Assembly (NCBI GenBank): GCA_963727245.1
Contig: CAVSFO010000004.1
Coordinates: 389,114 to 453,113, forward strand
DNA length: 64,000 bases
Origin: JBKQVT01 sp963727245
Lineage (GTDB): Bacteria; Planctomycetota; Planctomycetia; Pirellulales; Thermoguttaceae
Reading direction: 5' to 3'
Under the pieces are notes generated by a model, which saw only the letters and a program-made list of their open reading frames with translations, had not been told where the DNA came from and ran no database searches. Below, piece after piece: positions 55,701-64,000 of this stretch. Numbering within the stretch: the first letter of the stretch is position 1; each line of letters begins with the position of its first letter. A program made the position numbers and the translations under genes.

Positions 55701-55955
55701 AAAGAGCCCCAGGTCATCGACCAGGGCGTCCACTTCATCGGCCCGCGGGACAGACGACCACCAGCGGGCCGGGGCGTGTGCCACCAGCGTGGCGGCCACC
55801 AGCGCGCAGGATGAGCCCCAGACTCCGTCGAAAGTGGCCGCGTGTCCGCCCTTCAGGCTCGCGAGGACTTCGGCGAAGCCTTCTTGCCGCTCCAGCCGGC
55901 CGGTCAGTTCCCACAAACGGTCCGGCGCAGTAATAGCCGCAACGGCGTCTGCCAT
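52713..55955 (-). CDS. mfd: Transcription-repair coupling factor Mfd, several frameshifts in the N-terminal half
   Basis: Removes RNA polymerase stalled at lesions and recruits UvrA. The 54710-52713 part is intact: RNAP-interacting domain (LHEGDLVVHVAHGIARYRGL) and helicase motifs GDVGYGKTEIAMRASFKAVD, IIDEEQRFGV, TMTATPIPRTL, HGQMAEHDLE and LHQLRGRVGRYKHRAYCY, then the TRCF C-terminal domain. Upstream, the UvrB-like homology domains are recognisable (FSLRGGIVDIFAPDWYEP, DFLPPESWFLLVEPGELDTE) but spread over several frames with at least five slips between 55740 and 54720. Start at MADAVAAITAPDRLWEL. About 1,080 residues when repaired. Confidence 0.9.
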
Positions 55956-56107
55956 GTCCGTTCGTCTATTATAGGCCGCAGGCGGCCGGGCAAGAAGGCG
56001 AGTCGTTGCGGTAACATTTACGCAGCCAGGAAGGGGGACTATACCCGTGCATGGCTGACGCAATGGTTCGTTCGGCATGGCGCACGCGAACGATTCACCG
56101 CCGCTTT

Positions 56108-57213
56108 CTACCGCCGCTTGCCGGAGCGCGGGCCGCGGTTGCCGCCGGAACGAGACCGGTCCCGCGAGCCGCCCCGGCCGCCGCGACCGGGCGCCGCCGT
56201 TGCCGGGCCGCCGGGCACGCGACTCAAGATTCGCCGAGACCAGAATGCCGACCGCTTCCTCCCAGGTGGGAATGCTGCGAAATCCCGCCTTGGCCGATGC
56301 CGAATCGCCGCTTCCTCGTCGTCCTCCTCGTCCATGGCGTCGGGCAAATCCAGCAGGCCCGCCTCCATGTCGTCCTCGATCTCGGCCGGCTCCTCTTCTC
56401 GCGCCGCGGCCTTGTCAGCCGCGGGCTCCCGGTCGCGATCTTGCTCGCGACCCCGGTCGCGATCACGATCCCGGCCTCGCGACCTGCCGCGGCGGGGACG
56501 GCGACGCTCGGACCGCCTGTCCGGTGCTCTGGACACGTCGACGCCACCCTCTCCAAACGGCTCCGGCAAGTCCGCGGGCTCCTGCTCCTCGGGCAGTTCC
56601 AACTCGACGTCCTCCCGGTCGAAATCGGTTCCGCCCGAATCATTTCTCTCCGAAACCTCGGCGTCCGCTGGGCCGCCCTCCCCGGCCGGCTGGGCGGGAC
56701 CGCCCTCCCGCTGGCCGCGACCACGGCGGCGGCGCTTGCGGCGGCGGTGTCCGGGGCGTGTCTCCGACTCGCCCTGTGGCGGCCGAAGTCGGCCGCCTCT
56801 TCGACGAAGGCGGCAAATTCCTCGGCCGCTTCCGCGGGCTCGCGCGCGGCTGGCGGAACGACTCGCGGGGCGGTGGGCTCACGACCTCGACGCCTCGGCC
56901 TTGACGACCTCGACCGCCTTGACGACCTCGACGGTCTTCACCGGCCTGGCGGCCACCGGCTTGGCCGGGCCGGCGGGCGTGGGGCCGGCGGCGGAGGCGG
57001 GGGCTGCGGGACCACGCCCAGGGAACCGGCCAACTCATCCCAATTGACCGCCGGCCGGCGGGGCCGCGGGGCCGCCTCGCGGCGCCGGCGGGGCAGGCTT
57101 GCGACTCTTGGCCGGTCCGCAGCGGACGCCGGTTGAGGTTTCGGTTCTTCCGGCTCGTACTCAACCCCCAATAAGGATGACAAGGCGGCCCAATGATTAC
57201 GCGGATCGGTCAT
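56108..57213 (-). CDS. Arg/Asp-rich low-complexity protein, frameshifted
   Basis: The start MTDPRNHWAALSSLLGVEYE is well defined, followed by NWDELAGSLGVV and then long runs of Pro, Ala, Arg and acidic residues. The C-terminus (EEQEPADLPEPFGEGGVDVS, then a run of RD/RE dipeptides, ending GGNRGPRSGKRR) is in another frame. Two short 'W-x-x-L-x-x-x-L-G-V' motifs suggest docking peptides. The tail resembles the disordered ends of RNase E or DEAD-box proteins, so RNA binding is plausible. At least two frame changes between 56940 and 56600. No domain assigned. Confidence 0.55.
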
Positions 57214-57301
57214 ATTTGCATTGCGTTAGACGTTTTCAGAAGACGTAACGTAGTGTAGTATAGATGTTCTTCACTGGCGTGGAAAGGTGGTTTGCAGCAG
57301 G

Positions 57302-58523
57302 ATGTCCGAGCGGCCGCGTTTTTTGTTTATCACCTGCCAAGTGGGCGGCCCAGCAGGCCGTCAAGGGCGAAGATGGCCCGCCGCTGGCCGGGCTTCCAGT
57401 TCGCCTTTTCGCGCCCGGTTTCCTCACCTTCAAACTGCCGGACGATTGCCAGCTGCCGCCCGACTTCAAGCTGCGCGCCGTTTTCGCCCGGGCGTATGGT
57501 TTCTCGTTGGGCCCGGTGACGGGCGACGACGCGGACGTGCTGGCTCGCGGCGTGTGGACGATGTTTGCCCAGCGTCCCTGGCATCGCATTCACGTCTGGG
57601 AGCGTGACGCGGCCAGCCCGGGCGAGCATGATTTCGAGCCCGGCTTGACCGCGGCGGCGGCGGCCGCCTACGAGGCGTTGGCGAGAAATTGCCCCGAAAC
57701 GGGGAAATTGGCACTGAAAGGGGGAGACGTATGCAAGGGGGACAGTCCCATTTTCGCGGCGAACTCGTTGACTCCGAGAGCGACGCCTGATCGCGCCGCG
57801 AAAATTGGCCGCGAAATCTGGGACAGTCCCCGGTGGCGATTGGCAGCAGCCGGCGCGGCCGGGCCAATCGGTGTTGGACTGCATCGTGCTGGATCCGGGG
57901 CAATGGTGGGTGGGCTATCATCGGGCCAAGTCGGTCCCCTCGCAATGGCCCGGCGGACTGATGCCGCTGGTCTTGCCCCCCGATGCGGTCAGCCGGGCGT
58001 GGTTGAAGATGGAAGAGGCCCTGCGATGGGCGCAGTTGCCCATCCCCCCAGGGGCCCATTGGGCCGAAATCGGCAGTGCGCCGGGCGGATCGAGCCAGGC
58101 CCTTTTGCAGCATGGCTACTGTGTGACCGGCATCGATCCGGCCGCCATGGACCCCGCGGTCCTGGCCCATCCCGATTTTATGCATATTCGCCGCCGCGCG
58201 CGGCGGTGCGGCGCCGCGACTTCCGCAAGATTCGCTGGCTGGCGGCCGACATGAACGTCGCGCCCGAGTACACCCTCGATGCGGTGCAGTCAATCGTCAC
58301 CCATGCGGAGGTAAATATTCGCGGGCTGTTGTTGACGCTGAAGCTTCCGCAATGGAAATTTGCCGAGAATGTGCCCGCCTACCTCGACCGCATTCGCAGA
58401 TGGGGGTACAATCAGGTCTGCGCTCGGCAATTGCAACACAATCGCCGCGAGTTTTGCGTCGCCGCATTGCAGCAGCCGTTTCGGAGAAAGCGCCGTGGCG
58501 CATGCGTACGCAGTAGACGTTGA
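57302..58523 (+). CDS. RlmM/FtsJ-like rRNA 2'-O-methyltransferase, frameshifted
   Basis: Starts MSERPRFLFITCQVG. The N-terminal THUMP-like part (TFKLPDDCQLPPDFKLRAVF) precedes the Rossmann domain: WAEIGSAPGGSSQALLQHGY is the SAM site, VTGIDPAAMDPAVL the acidic loop, WLAADMNVAPEYTLDAV motif II, and LLLTLKLPQWKFAENVP the Lys of the K-D-K-E set. This best fits RlmM, which methylates C2498 of 23S rRNA, or a close FtsJ relative. A palindrome-F copy (57737-57831) is inserted between the two domains. The frame changes near 57340, 57830 and 58200. Confidence 0.78.
57737..57831. repeat. Palindrome family F inside the methyltransferase gene
   Basis: GGGGGACAGTCCCATTTTCG and CGCGAAATCTGGGACAGTCC at the ends, with an inner pair GCGGCGAACTC...GCGCCGCGAAAATT. 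In the reading frame it gives KGDSPIFAAN and GREIWDSPRW. Confidence 0.8.
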
Positions 58524-58690
58524 CTCGTCGGGGCACCATCTTTAGAATCGGGCTTTTTGCACCAGTCGCACCGCTCACAACAGCAAATCAGGCAAGCTGG
58601 GCAGACTTCTCTGGTCCTGTCCCTGTCCAGCGGGAGATCTGATGAGATCGCGTGGGGGTTCGCAACCTTGCAGTGGCCGCCCGTTGATCG

Positions 58691-60805
58691 ATGGTTCTGG
58701 CCGTCTTCGGCGTCATGCTTCACCGCCCTGGGGCAGACGACGCGGCCAAAGATCAGCGGCCTGCGGGAGAATCGAACCGCCGAGCAACGGCGCGCGCCGC
58801 GTCGCGGCGGCCAAGGCGTCGCCGTCGGTTGCCGTCCCCGATCCGATCTACGGCAAGCCCTTGGCCCCGGGGATGATGAAGCTGTTGCAGAACGAGATCG
58901 TCGATTCGTTGCGGGCGCGGGGCAATGTACGGCGATTTCGCCCGCTTCCAGAGCTATGCCGGCGGGCGGCTCAATCTGACCGCCGGCGCGTACACCGGTT
59001 CGGAGTTGACGGGCAACTGCCGCCTGAGTTGGTACGATCATATGCTCCGCAATCCGCTGAGGGCCCCGGCCGAAGCCGAGGAGTTCACGCGGCTGCTGCA
59101 CAAGGCGATTGTGGACGATCCGTCGGGGCTGGGTCCGGTGTTGGCGACGGCGGCGGAGAAGCTCGATCTCGGCAAGCGCAAGCCGCGGGCGTTCATCCCC
59201 GTCCACTCGCCGCAAGAGGCGTTGGAAGTGGTCAAGCAGCGCTTGATCGAGGCCCAGGCGGCCTACGCCGCCGCATTGGCGCCGCTGAGCAAGGGCGAAA
59301 TCCAGGAATTGGCATCGTATCTTTATCCGGTGCTGGTGGGCCAGAACACGGTGGGCCACACGCTCAACGATCGCGGCACCGGCCGGCGGCTCTGCGACTT
59401 GATGGAGAAGATGGACCGCGCCGCGCTGATCGACGCGGCCGAGGCCCTGGTGCCGCATCACCGATCCCAAGCTGCTCGAACAATCAAAGAATTGCCCGAC
59501 GACGGCGACGTGTCCGTGCCGGGCGTGACGGGCCGCGTGGTGGCGAAGATCGACACCCCGGCCGGGGCGATCGTCATCGGCGGCAAGGGCAGCAACATCT
59601 ATCAACTGGACAACATGCCCGGCGTGGCCGCGGTGATCGACCTGGGCGGCGACGACGACTACTACGAGGGCACGGTCTCGCCCGAGCGGCCCGTGCTGCT
59701 GGTCATCGACCTGGCGGCGGCAACCACTTCCAGGCCAGCAAGCCGGGCGTCCAGGGCGGCGCCATCCTGGGCGTCTCGATGCTCCTGGACCTGGCGGGGC
59801 AACCGTTTACGAGGCCCAGGACGTGGCCCAGGGCTCGTGCCTGGCCGGCGTCGGCATCCTCATGGATTACGGCGGCAACAACCGCTATCGCGGCGTCCGC
59901 CGCGTGCAAGGGCAGGCCCTGGGCGGCGTCGGCATGCTGATCGACCGCGGCGGCGACGACGACTACCACGCCGGCCATGTGGGCCCAAGGGCTTCGGCGG
60001 TCCCCTGGGATTCGGCCTGCTGGACAACCTCGGCGGCGACGACCACTACTATTGCGGCGGCATGTATCGCCAACTCCTACAAGCCGGAAACGCCCGGCTA
60101 CGAAGGCTGGGGCCAGGGCGTGGGCGCCGGCATCCGCCAGTCGGCCGACGGCGGCATCGGCGTGCTCCTGAACGGCGGCGGCGACAACGTCTACGAGTTC
60201 GACTACCTCTCCCACGGCGGCGGCTACTGGTGCGGACTGGGCTTCGCCCGCGATTTCGGCGGCAACAACCAACGCCTCATCTGCCGCAAGAACTTCTACG
60301 GCGGCGAGCGCACCGAACCGCTCTTCCAGCGCTTCGGCTGCGGCTGGGGCTGCCATTACTCCCTGGGCTTCTGCTTCGACGACGCGCGGCAACAACGTCT
60401 ACGAAGGCACGATCATGGGCTGCGGCATGGGCTGGGACTGCTCGGTCGGCGTGCTGTGCGATTTCGGCGGCAACAACCATTTCGAGGCCACCGGCGGCCT
60501 GACCCAGGGCAGCGGGGCCCAGGCCAGCCTGGGCATCCTCTTCAACTACGGCGGCAACGACGTCTACGAGGGCTACGGCCAGGGCTACGCCTCGCCGGGC
60601 ATCTCCTACCACGACCTGCCCGAGTGCGGCGGCAACTTCAGCTTCCTGATCGATTACGGCGGCAACAACAAGCTACGGCTGCGGGGCCGAGCGGCACTGC
60701 TACATCCAGCGCGGCGACGCCGGCGGCTTCCTCATCGATCGCCCCAGACACGACGAGGCCACCACAACCGCCGCCAGGCCGGTAACCGACGCCGCGGGAC
60801 GATGA
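58691..60805 (+). CDS. GGND-repeat secreted protein, frameshifted
   Basis: The N-terminus (MVLAVFGVML) is probably a signal peptide; the exact start is uncertain. The first ~250 residues are helical and carry GMMKLLQNEIVDSLRA, YAGGRLNLTAGAYTGSELTG and LYPVLVGQNTVGHTLNDRGT. Then come at least ten copies of a unit of roughly 20-45 residues with the core L-(G)-G-G-[ND]-[ND]-x-Y, for example DLGGDDDYYEGT, MDYGGNNRYRG, DRGGDDDYHAGH, DNLGGDDHYYCGG and NYGGNDVYEGY. Such Asp/Asn turns at even spacing suggest a beta-solenoid with metal-binding loops. At least four frame changes. Function unknown. Confidence 0.65.
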
Positions 60806-60817
60806 CGCTCCTGGCAC

Positions 60818-60940
60818 TTCTTCGTTTGAACAACAAGAGGTTGGAAGAATCGGGGGACAGTTGCAATTTTCGCTGCGACTGAAAATGGACGTCCCCTTTT
60901 GAACAAGTCCTTCGTTTGGAAAACCAGAGGTTGGAAAAAT
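60818..60940. repeat. Degenerate palindrome F between 33-bp direct repeats
   Basis: TTCTTCGTTTGAACAACAAG-AGGTTGG at 60818-60850 recurs with 5 changes in 33 bases at 60908-60940. Between them lies a worn palindrome F (60852-60896: GGGGGACAGTTGCAATTTTC and GAAAATGGACGTCCCC). The layout mirrors the family A insertion at 40313-40452. Confidence 0.65.
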
Positions 60941-60950
60941 ACGATGGCTC

Positions 60951-61938
60951 TTGCCGGTTTCTCGGACTGGATTGCCGGCGGCCGCCGCGGCCGCGCTGGG
61001 AATGGGCCTGTTAGCGATGGTCCTGATAGTGTGCCTCGGGCTGCTGGGCGGAAAGTATGCCCTGGCGCAAACGCCGCCTCTCCCGCAGTGCCGGCGGCGA
61101 CGCCAACGCCCAAGCCCGTGTGCCCGATCCGTTGCCGGCCCCCGCGACGCCGCCTGCCGCGCCGGACAAGAACCGGGCCGGCGACCCGCCGGACCAGAAG
61201 GAGCGCGGCGACGGTGATCGCCACGGACCAAGAAGGATGCGGCGACAGCCGCTGTTCCGGAAACGAAGGCCCCCGCGAAGGAGACCGCTTCGGAAGAGAA
61301 GGGCCCTCCGCCGGCGGCCGCTCTGGAAAAGAAGGCGACGGGCGAAGGCGGCGGCCCCGAAAGCCGGCCGAGAAAGCAGCTCACCCCGGCGCAAGTCGAC
61401 CCCGCGACCGCATCCGCCGCACCCTGGCCGCCCAGTACAAACAGGCGTTCAACAGCCGCGACAATACGGCCGCCGACCTGATTAAGTTCTGTTGGGCGTC
61501 CGGCTGCGAGAGCGAGGTCTATCCCGCCCATTCGCCCGCCAGCAGGTCAACGCCATCACCTGCCTGCGCTGGGATGTTCCTTGCGGCGGCTACCAGTTGT
61601 TCGCTGTCGACGGACGGGCACTTGCCGCCCGCGTGGGCTACGGCCTGAAGACGCATCCTTCGCAGTTCCTGGCGATGTGGCGATGTGCTACGTTCCCATC
61701 GACTATCCGATCCGCAGCGGCGAGAAGATCCGGACCGTGGCTGACCTGGTCGAGCCGGAAAAGCTCGGTTGCCGCCCCGGCAGCGACGTCGCTGAAGTTG
61801 ATCGGCCTGTCCTGTTACGTCAATCAAGCCAGCTGGAAGAACAGCCTGGACGAGCCGTGGTCGATCGAGCAGATGGTCACGCAGGAGTTGTCGCTGCCAG
61901 CCGCTGGCCGGGCCGGGAATCAGACACTGCTGGACTGA
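60951..61938 (+). CDS. Secreted or membrane-anchored hypothetical protein, frameshifted
   Basis: An N-terminal helix GMGLLAMVLIVCLGLLGG-KYALAQ (signal peptide or anchor) is followed by a Pro/Ala/Lys-rich linker (KNRAGDPPDQKERG, ALEKKATGEGG). A folded C-terminal domain follows: LAAQYKQAFNSRDNTAADLI, ITCLRWDVPCGGYQLFAVDG, MCYVPIDYPIRSGEKIRTVA and LIGLSCYVNQASWKNSLDEP. The start at 60951 is a TTG; an ATG at 61002 is the alternative. Frame changes near 61090, 61240, 61400, 61535 and 61680. No family recognised. Confidence 0.55.
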
Positions 61939-61988
61939 GTTGCGCCTGGCTCACCGCGAGAAGGTGAAACAACCCATGGAGGGTTAGT

Positions 61989-62597
61989 TTGCCCGGGCGC
62001 AAGACGTACGTCGAGGAGTACCAGAACTACTTCCTGCGAAAGTCAGTATGGCGATGGCAGTTGGAGTTGCCGGCCGGCGGCCGGCCAGGCCTCCGAGCGC
62101 GATTCCGCTTCGCATTCCTATACCAGCGGGCAGACGGCCGAGTGGCTCGCCCTGAGCCTGCGGGCGAGACTGGAAGAGCCGGGCGGTAATCGGTCGAGTC
62201 CCCCGACGCCGTGCTCAACAGCGAGCGCTATCGCTGGAATGTGCAAGCGTTGAGCAGCCGCGACATCGCCGCCGTGGCGAATGCCGCCCATGCCCTGATG
62301 GTATACGACCAGCGGGTGTTCAAGCGGGCCGATGCCCCCGCGCCGGTTCCCGATCAGAAGCGGAAGGGCGTCCAGGCGGTTGTTACCGCGGCGGGCGGAC
62401 AGGCCGTCGCCACGGTTACGCAGAGCAGAGCGGGCCCGCCGAGTACGCGGTTTGCACGATTCTGGGAGCTTTCGCAGGCGGCGAGCCCCGGGCGTCAGCC
62501 CGGGGATAAGGCGGCTTCTTCGCAAGGCGGCGGTGATCTTAACACTGATGCCCCGGGCAGTCGAACGCATCAGTTCGCGCCGGGCGACTCGCGTTGA
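61989..62597 (+). CDS. Hypothetical protein, frameshifted
   Basis: Readable blocks are PGRKTYVEEYQNYFLRKSVW, TSGQTAEWLALSLRARLEEP (other frame), and NSERYRWNVQALSSRDIAAV-ANAAHALMVYDQRVFKRADA. They look like one small helical protein whose middle is out of frame around 62100-62190. The downstream end runs into a CCCCGGGCGTCAGCCCGGGG hairpin (62484-62503), so the real stop is probably near there. The start is a TTG at 61989 with no clear ribosome site. Not recognised. Confidence 0.4.
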
Positions 62598-62651
62598 TGG
62601 GTTCACATCGAAGCAGTAAAGATTCGCTCTTGGCCCTGACGGAGAACATTG

Positions 62652-63406
62652 GTGGCCACAACGGAAGCAGCGTCCGGCAACGCCATGGTCCGGATCTGGG
62701 GGGCTGGGTCGACGGTGGCATTCGCGCTGGTCGCGATCGGCGCAGGCGAATTGATCGAGGTGATCGCTTCGCCGAGTTTCCGCTGGCTGACGCGGCTGTG
62801 GGGAATCCCCGTCGGCAACGAGTGGCTCGGCCAGAACGCCGCGCTCTTCCATTTCCGTCCTGGAGTGGCTTTCCGCCGTGGTATGCCTGGGGCTGCTCGT
62901 GGCGTTCCATCCTCGTCTCCGAAGTGGGTGGTCCGTAGTCGGCTATCTGGCGTTCAACCGTGTTCCCTGGAAATCGCTGGCGGGATGGCTGTTGGCTGAG
63001 GCTGTCTTTTTTTGCTGCTTTCCGAATGGGCCGTTTATCAGGTGCGGCACTATCTTGTCGCCGATGGTCCATCATGATTTGCAGGACAACCCGTCATCCG
63101 GCACGACCTGGTCGGCGTTGTTGATCGCAGTGCCGCTGAGCGAGGAGTTGCTCTGCCCGCCGGCTCCTCACGTTTCGAGGACTTCAGGCGTCGGCCTTGG
63201 GGGCGATGGGGCGATCCCGTTGTGCCCGCGATAATATGGGCGGGGCTGCACGTGCAGTACGACTCGCGGATCGGATCGTCGCTTTCGTCGCTGGCGGCAT
63301 CTTGTTGGGCACCGCCAGACTGCGGAGCGGCTCCACGTCGCCTCCCCTGGCTATGTATTCCGTTTGGACCTCGCCCATTTTAGGGCCTGCTACCGTGGCC
63401 CGATAA
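62652..63406 (+). CDS. CPBP-family intramembrane protease (CAAX protease/bacteriocin-processing type), frameshifted
   Basis: Starts at GTG 62652 with GGAGAAC upstream. Several TM helices: GSTVAFALVAIGAGELIEVI, VVCLGLLVAFHPRLRSGWSV and LAGWLLAEAVFFLLLSEWAV. The active-site motif AVPLSEELLC (EExxxR block; the Arg is lost in a frame change) is at about 63130-63160. The second motif AIIWAGLHVQYD with the catalytic His is in another frame near 63235, and FVAGGILLGTARLRSGSTSP is the usual closing block. At least four frame changes. Glu/His membrane proteases of this family cleave within membranes or mature peptides; the target is unknown. Confidence 0.6.
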
Positions 63407-63591
63407 CAGGCATTTTCTGCGGCCTTTTCGACTGTCAACAGGGCACGGCCGCAAAGCGGGCGCCGCCTGGTAGTGCGGGCCGTGGAAACCGCGGTAAATT
63501 GATGGGAGATCAACCCGTTCTGGGGTTCGGCAAACTCTGCCTACGGCATCGGAGGAGCCAGCGTGTAACCCCGAATGAAGGAGTCCTACCC

Positions 63592-63947
63592 ATGGCGAAT
63601 TGTCCAAAATGCAAAGCCCGAGATGGGCGAGCGCGAGGCGGTCTGTCCAACCTGACAACACCATTCCCCGCCCACGCCTGACGCCTCCCTGATGCGCATG
63701 CACATCGCCTATTCGCCGTGGGCGGCGATTGCCCTCATGGTCTGTGGGGTCCGTCGCCGCCTATCGCCTGCGTGGGCTGCGCGATTGGTGCGCTTTACAC
63801 GCTCTTCCACGGCGAATTTTGGGCAGCACTTGTCACCCTCCCGGTGCAGTTCTTTCTTTCGCTGGCGATGCTTGTCGCGTCGCCAGAATACAGAAGGTCT
63901 GAGGCCAACCGGGCCCTCGGGCAGCAGCCAACGGATCAGGGGGATGA
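63592..63947 (+). CDS. Zinc-ribbon small membrane protein, frameshifted
   Basis: An excellent AAGGAG site 9 bases before the ATG. MANCPKCKARDGR... opens a zinc ribbon whose second CPNC half is one base out of frame (GREAVCPN-type reading). Two helices follow: HIAYSPWAAIALMVCGV and LVTLPVQFFLSLAMLVA, with VGCAIGALYTLFHGEFWAA between. The TGA at 63945-63947 overlaps the next ATG. Comparable in plan to the protein at 592-1017. Confidence 0.55.
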
Positions 63948-64000
63948 CGATGAAACCGTGGTGGAAGTGGCCGTTGGCTTTGTCGATAGGATGGTTCGCC
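63944..64000 (+). CDS. Start of a further gene, cut by the window edge
   Basis: ATGACGATGAAACCG, with the ATGA overlap to the preceding gene and AGGGGG just upstream. The visible product MTMKPWWKWPLALSIGWFA begins like a signal peptide or TM helix. Too short to identify; the start may be the second ATG at 63950. Confidence 0.5.
   Translation, partial: MTMKPWWKWPLALSIGWFA

Noticed and set aside
62113..62200. A GCCGAGTGGCT...GGTCGAGTCCCCC stretch that looks like a Ser/Leu tRNA
   Set aside because: The acceptor stem and anticodon arm do not pair, and the same bases read as a plausible protein segment (TSGQTAEWLALSLRARLEEP).

Overview
The window looks like part of the chromosome of a high-GC planctomycete (Planctomycetota, probably the Pirellulales side; this is inferred, not tested). 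The basis is a zinc-ribbon Ser/Thr kinase with DUF4190 next to its own ECF sigma factor, DUF1573, DUF4337 and CPBP proteins, a YidC with a built-in PDZ domain, LmbE/BshB1, and large secreted proteins with no recognisable family. No phage, plasmid, rRNA, tRNA or CRISPR locus was found. It is a housekeeping and signalling region with an unusually dense load of short palindromic repeats.

Layout. 1-7.6 kb: partial secreted HEAT-like protein, small membrane proteins, a broken duplicate gene split by a MITE-like palindrome, a kinase/ECF sigma pair and the intact paralogue of the broken gene. 7.6-11.2 kb: thiamine-diphosphate 2-oxoacid decarboxylase, serC, Nudix hydrolase. 11.3-17.7 kb: cation-efflux protein with three cytoplasmic modules, then an overlapping SbcD/SbcC-like (YhaO/YhaN-type) pair. 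17.8-21.4 kb: sirtuin, membrane-anchored protein, ABC-2 permease, AI-2E family protein. 21.7-25.3 kb: three-gene lipid/glycosyl-transfer operon (flippase-like protein, GT2, polytopic protein). 25.4-30.1 kb: metallophosphoesterase, yidC, mnmE. 30.4-39.1 kb: tsaB/hemL (convergent), zincin peptidase, small membrane protein, bshB1-like gene, rluD plus a TPR protein, divergent UvrD/PcrA helicase. 39.2-43.8 kb: DUF1573, DUF4337 and an 899-residue secreted protein. 44.3-49 kb: CheR followed by a giant hybrid histidine kinase. 49.3-56 kb: a mfd > PPIase > pdxJ > dapA run. 56-64 kb: Arg/Asp-rich protein, RlmM/FtsJ-like methyltransferase, GGND-repeat protein, two unknown genes, CPBP protease, zinc-ribbon membrane protein and the start of one more gene.

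Two themes cut across the annotation. First, at least a dozen families of short palindromes fill the intergenic space, and several also lie in frame inside conserved proteins: a kinase-domain loop, the MnmE switch II region, a histidine-kinase ATP-binding domain, and an rRNA methyltransferase. One family is flanked by a target-site-like duplication and two other copies sit between 28-33 bp direct repeats. Second, many conserved and probably essential genes (serC, mnmE, pdxJ, mfd, the SbcC-like gene and others) are broken by one- or two-base slips. Where checked, most are repaired by restoring one G or C in a short G/C run. These look like consensus errors rather than real pseudogenes, and they are densest from about 50 kb to the right end. 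Coordinates for those genes give the whole reconstructed gene.
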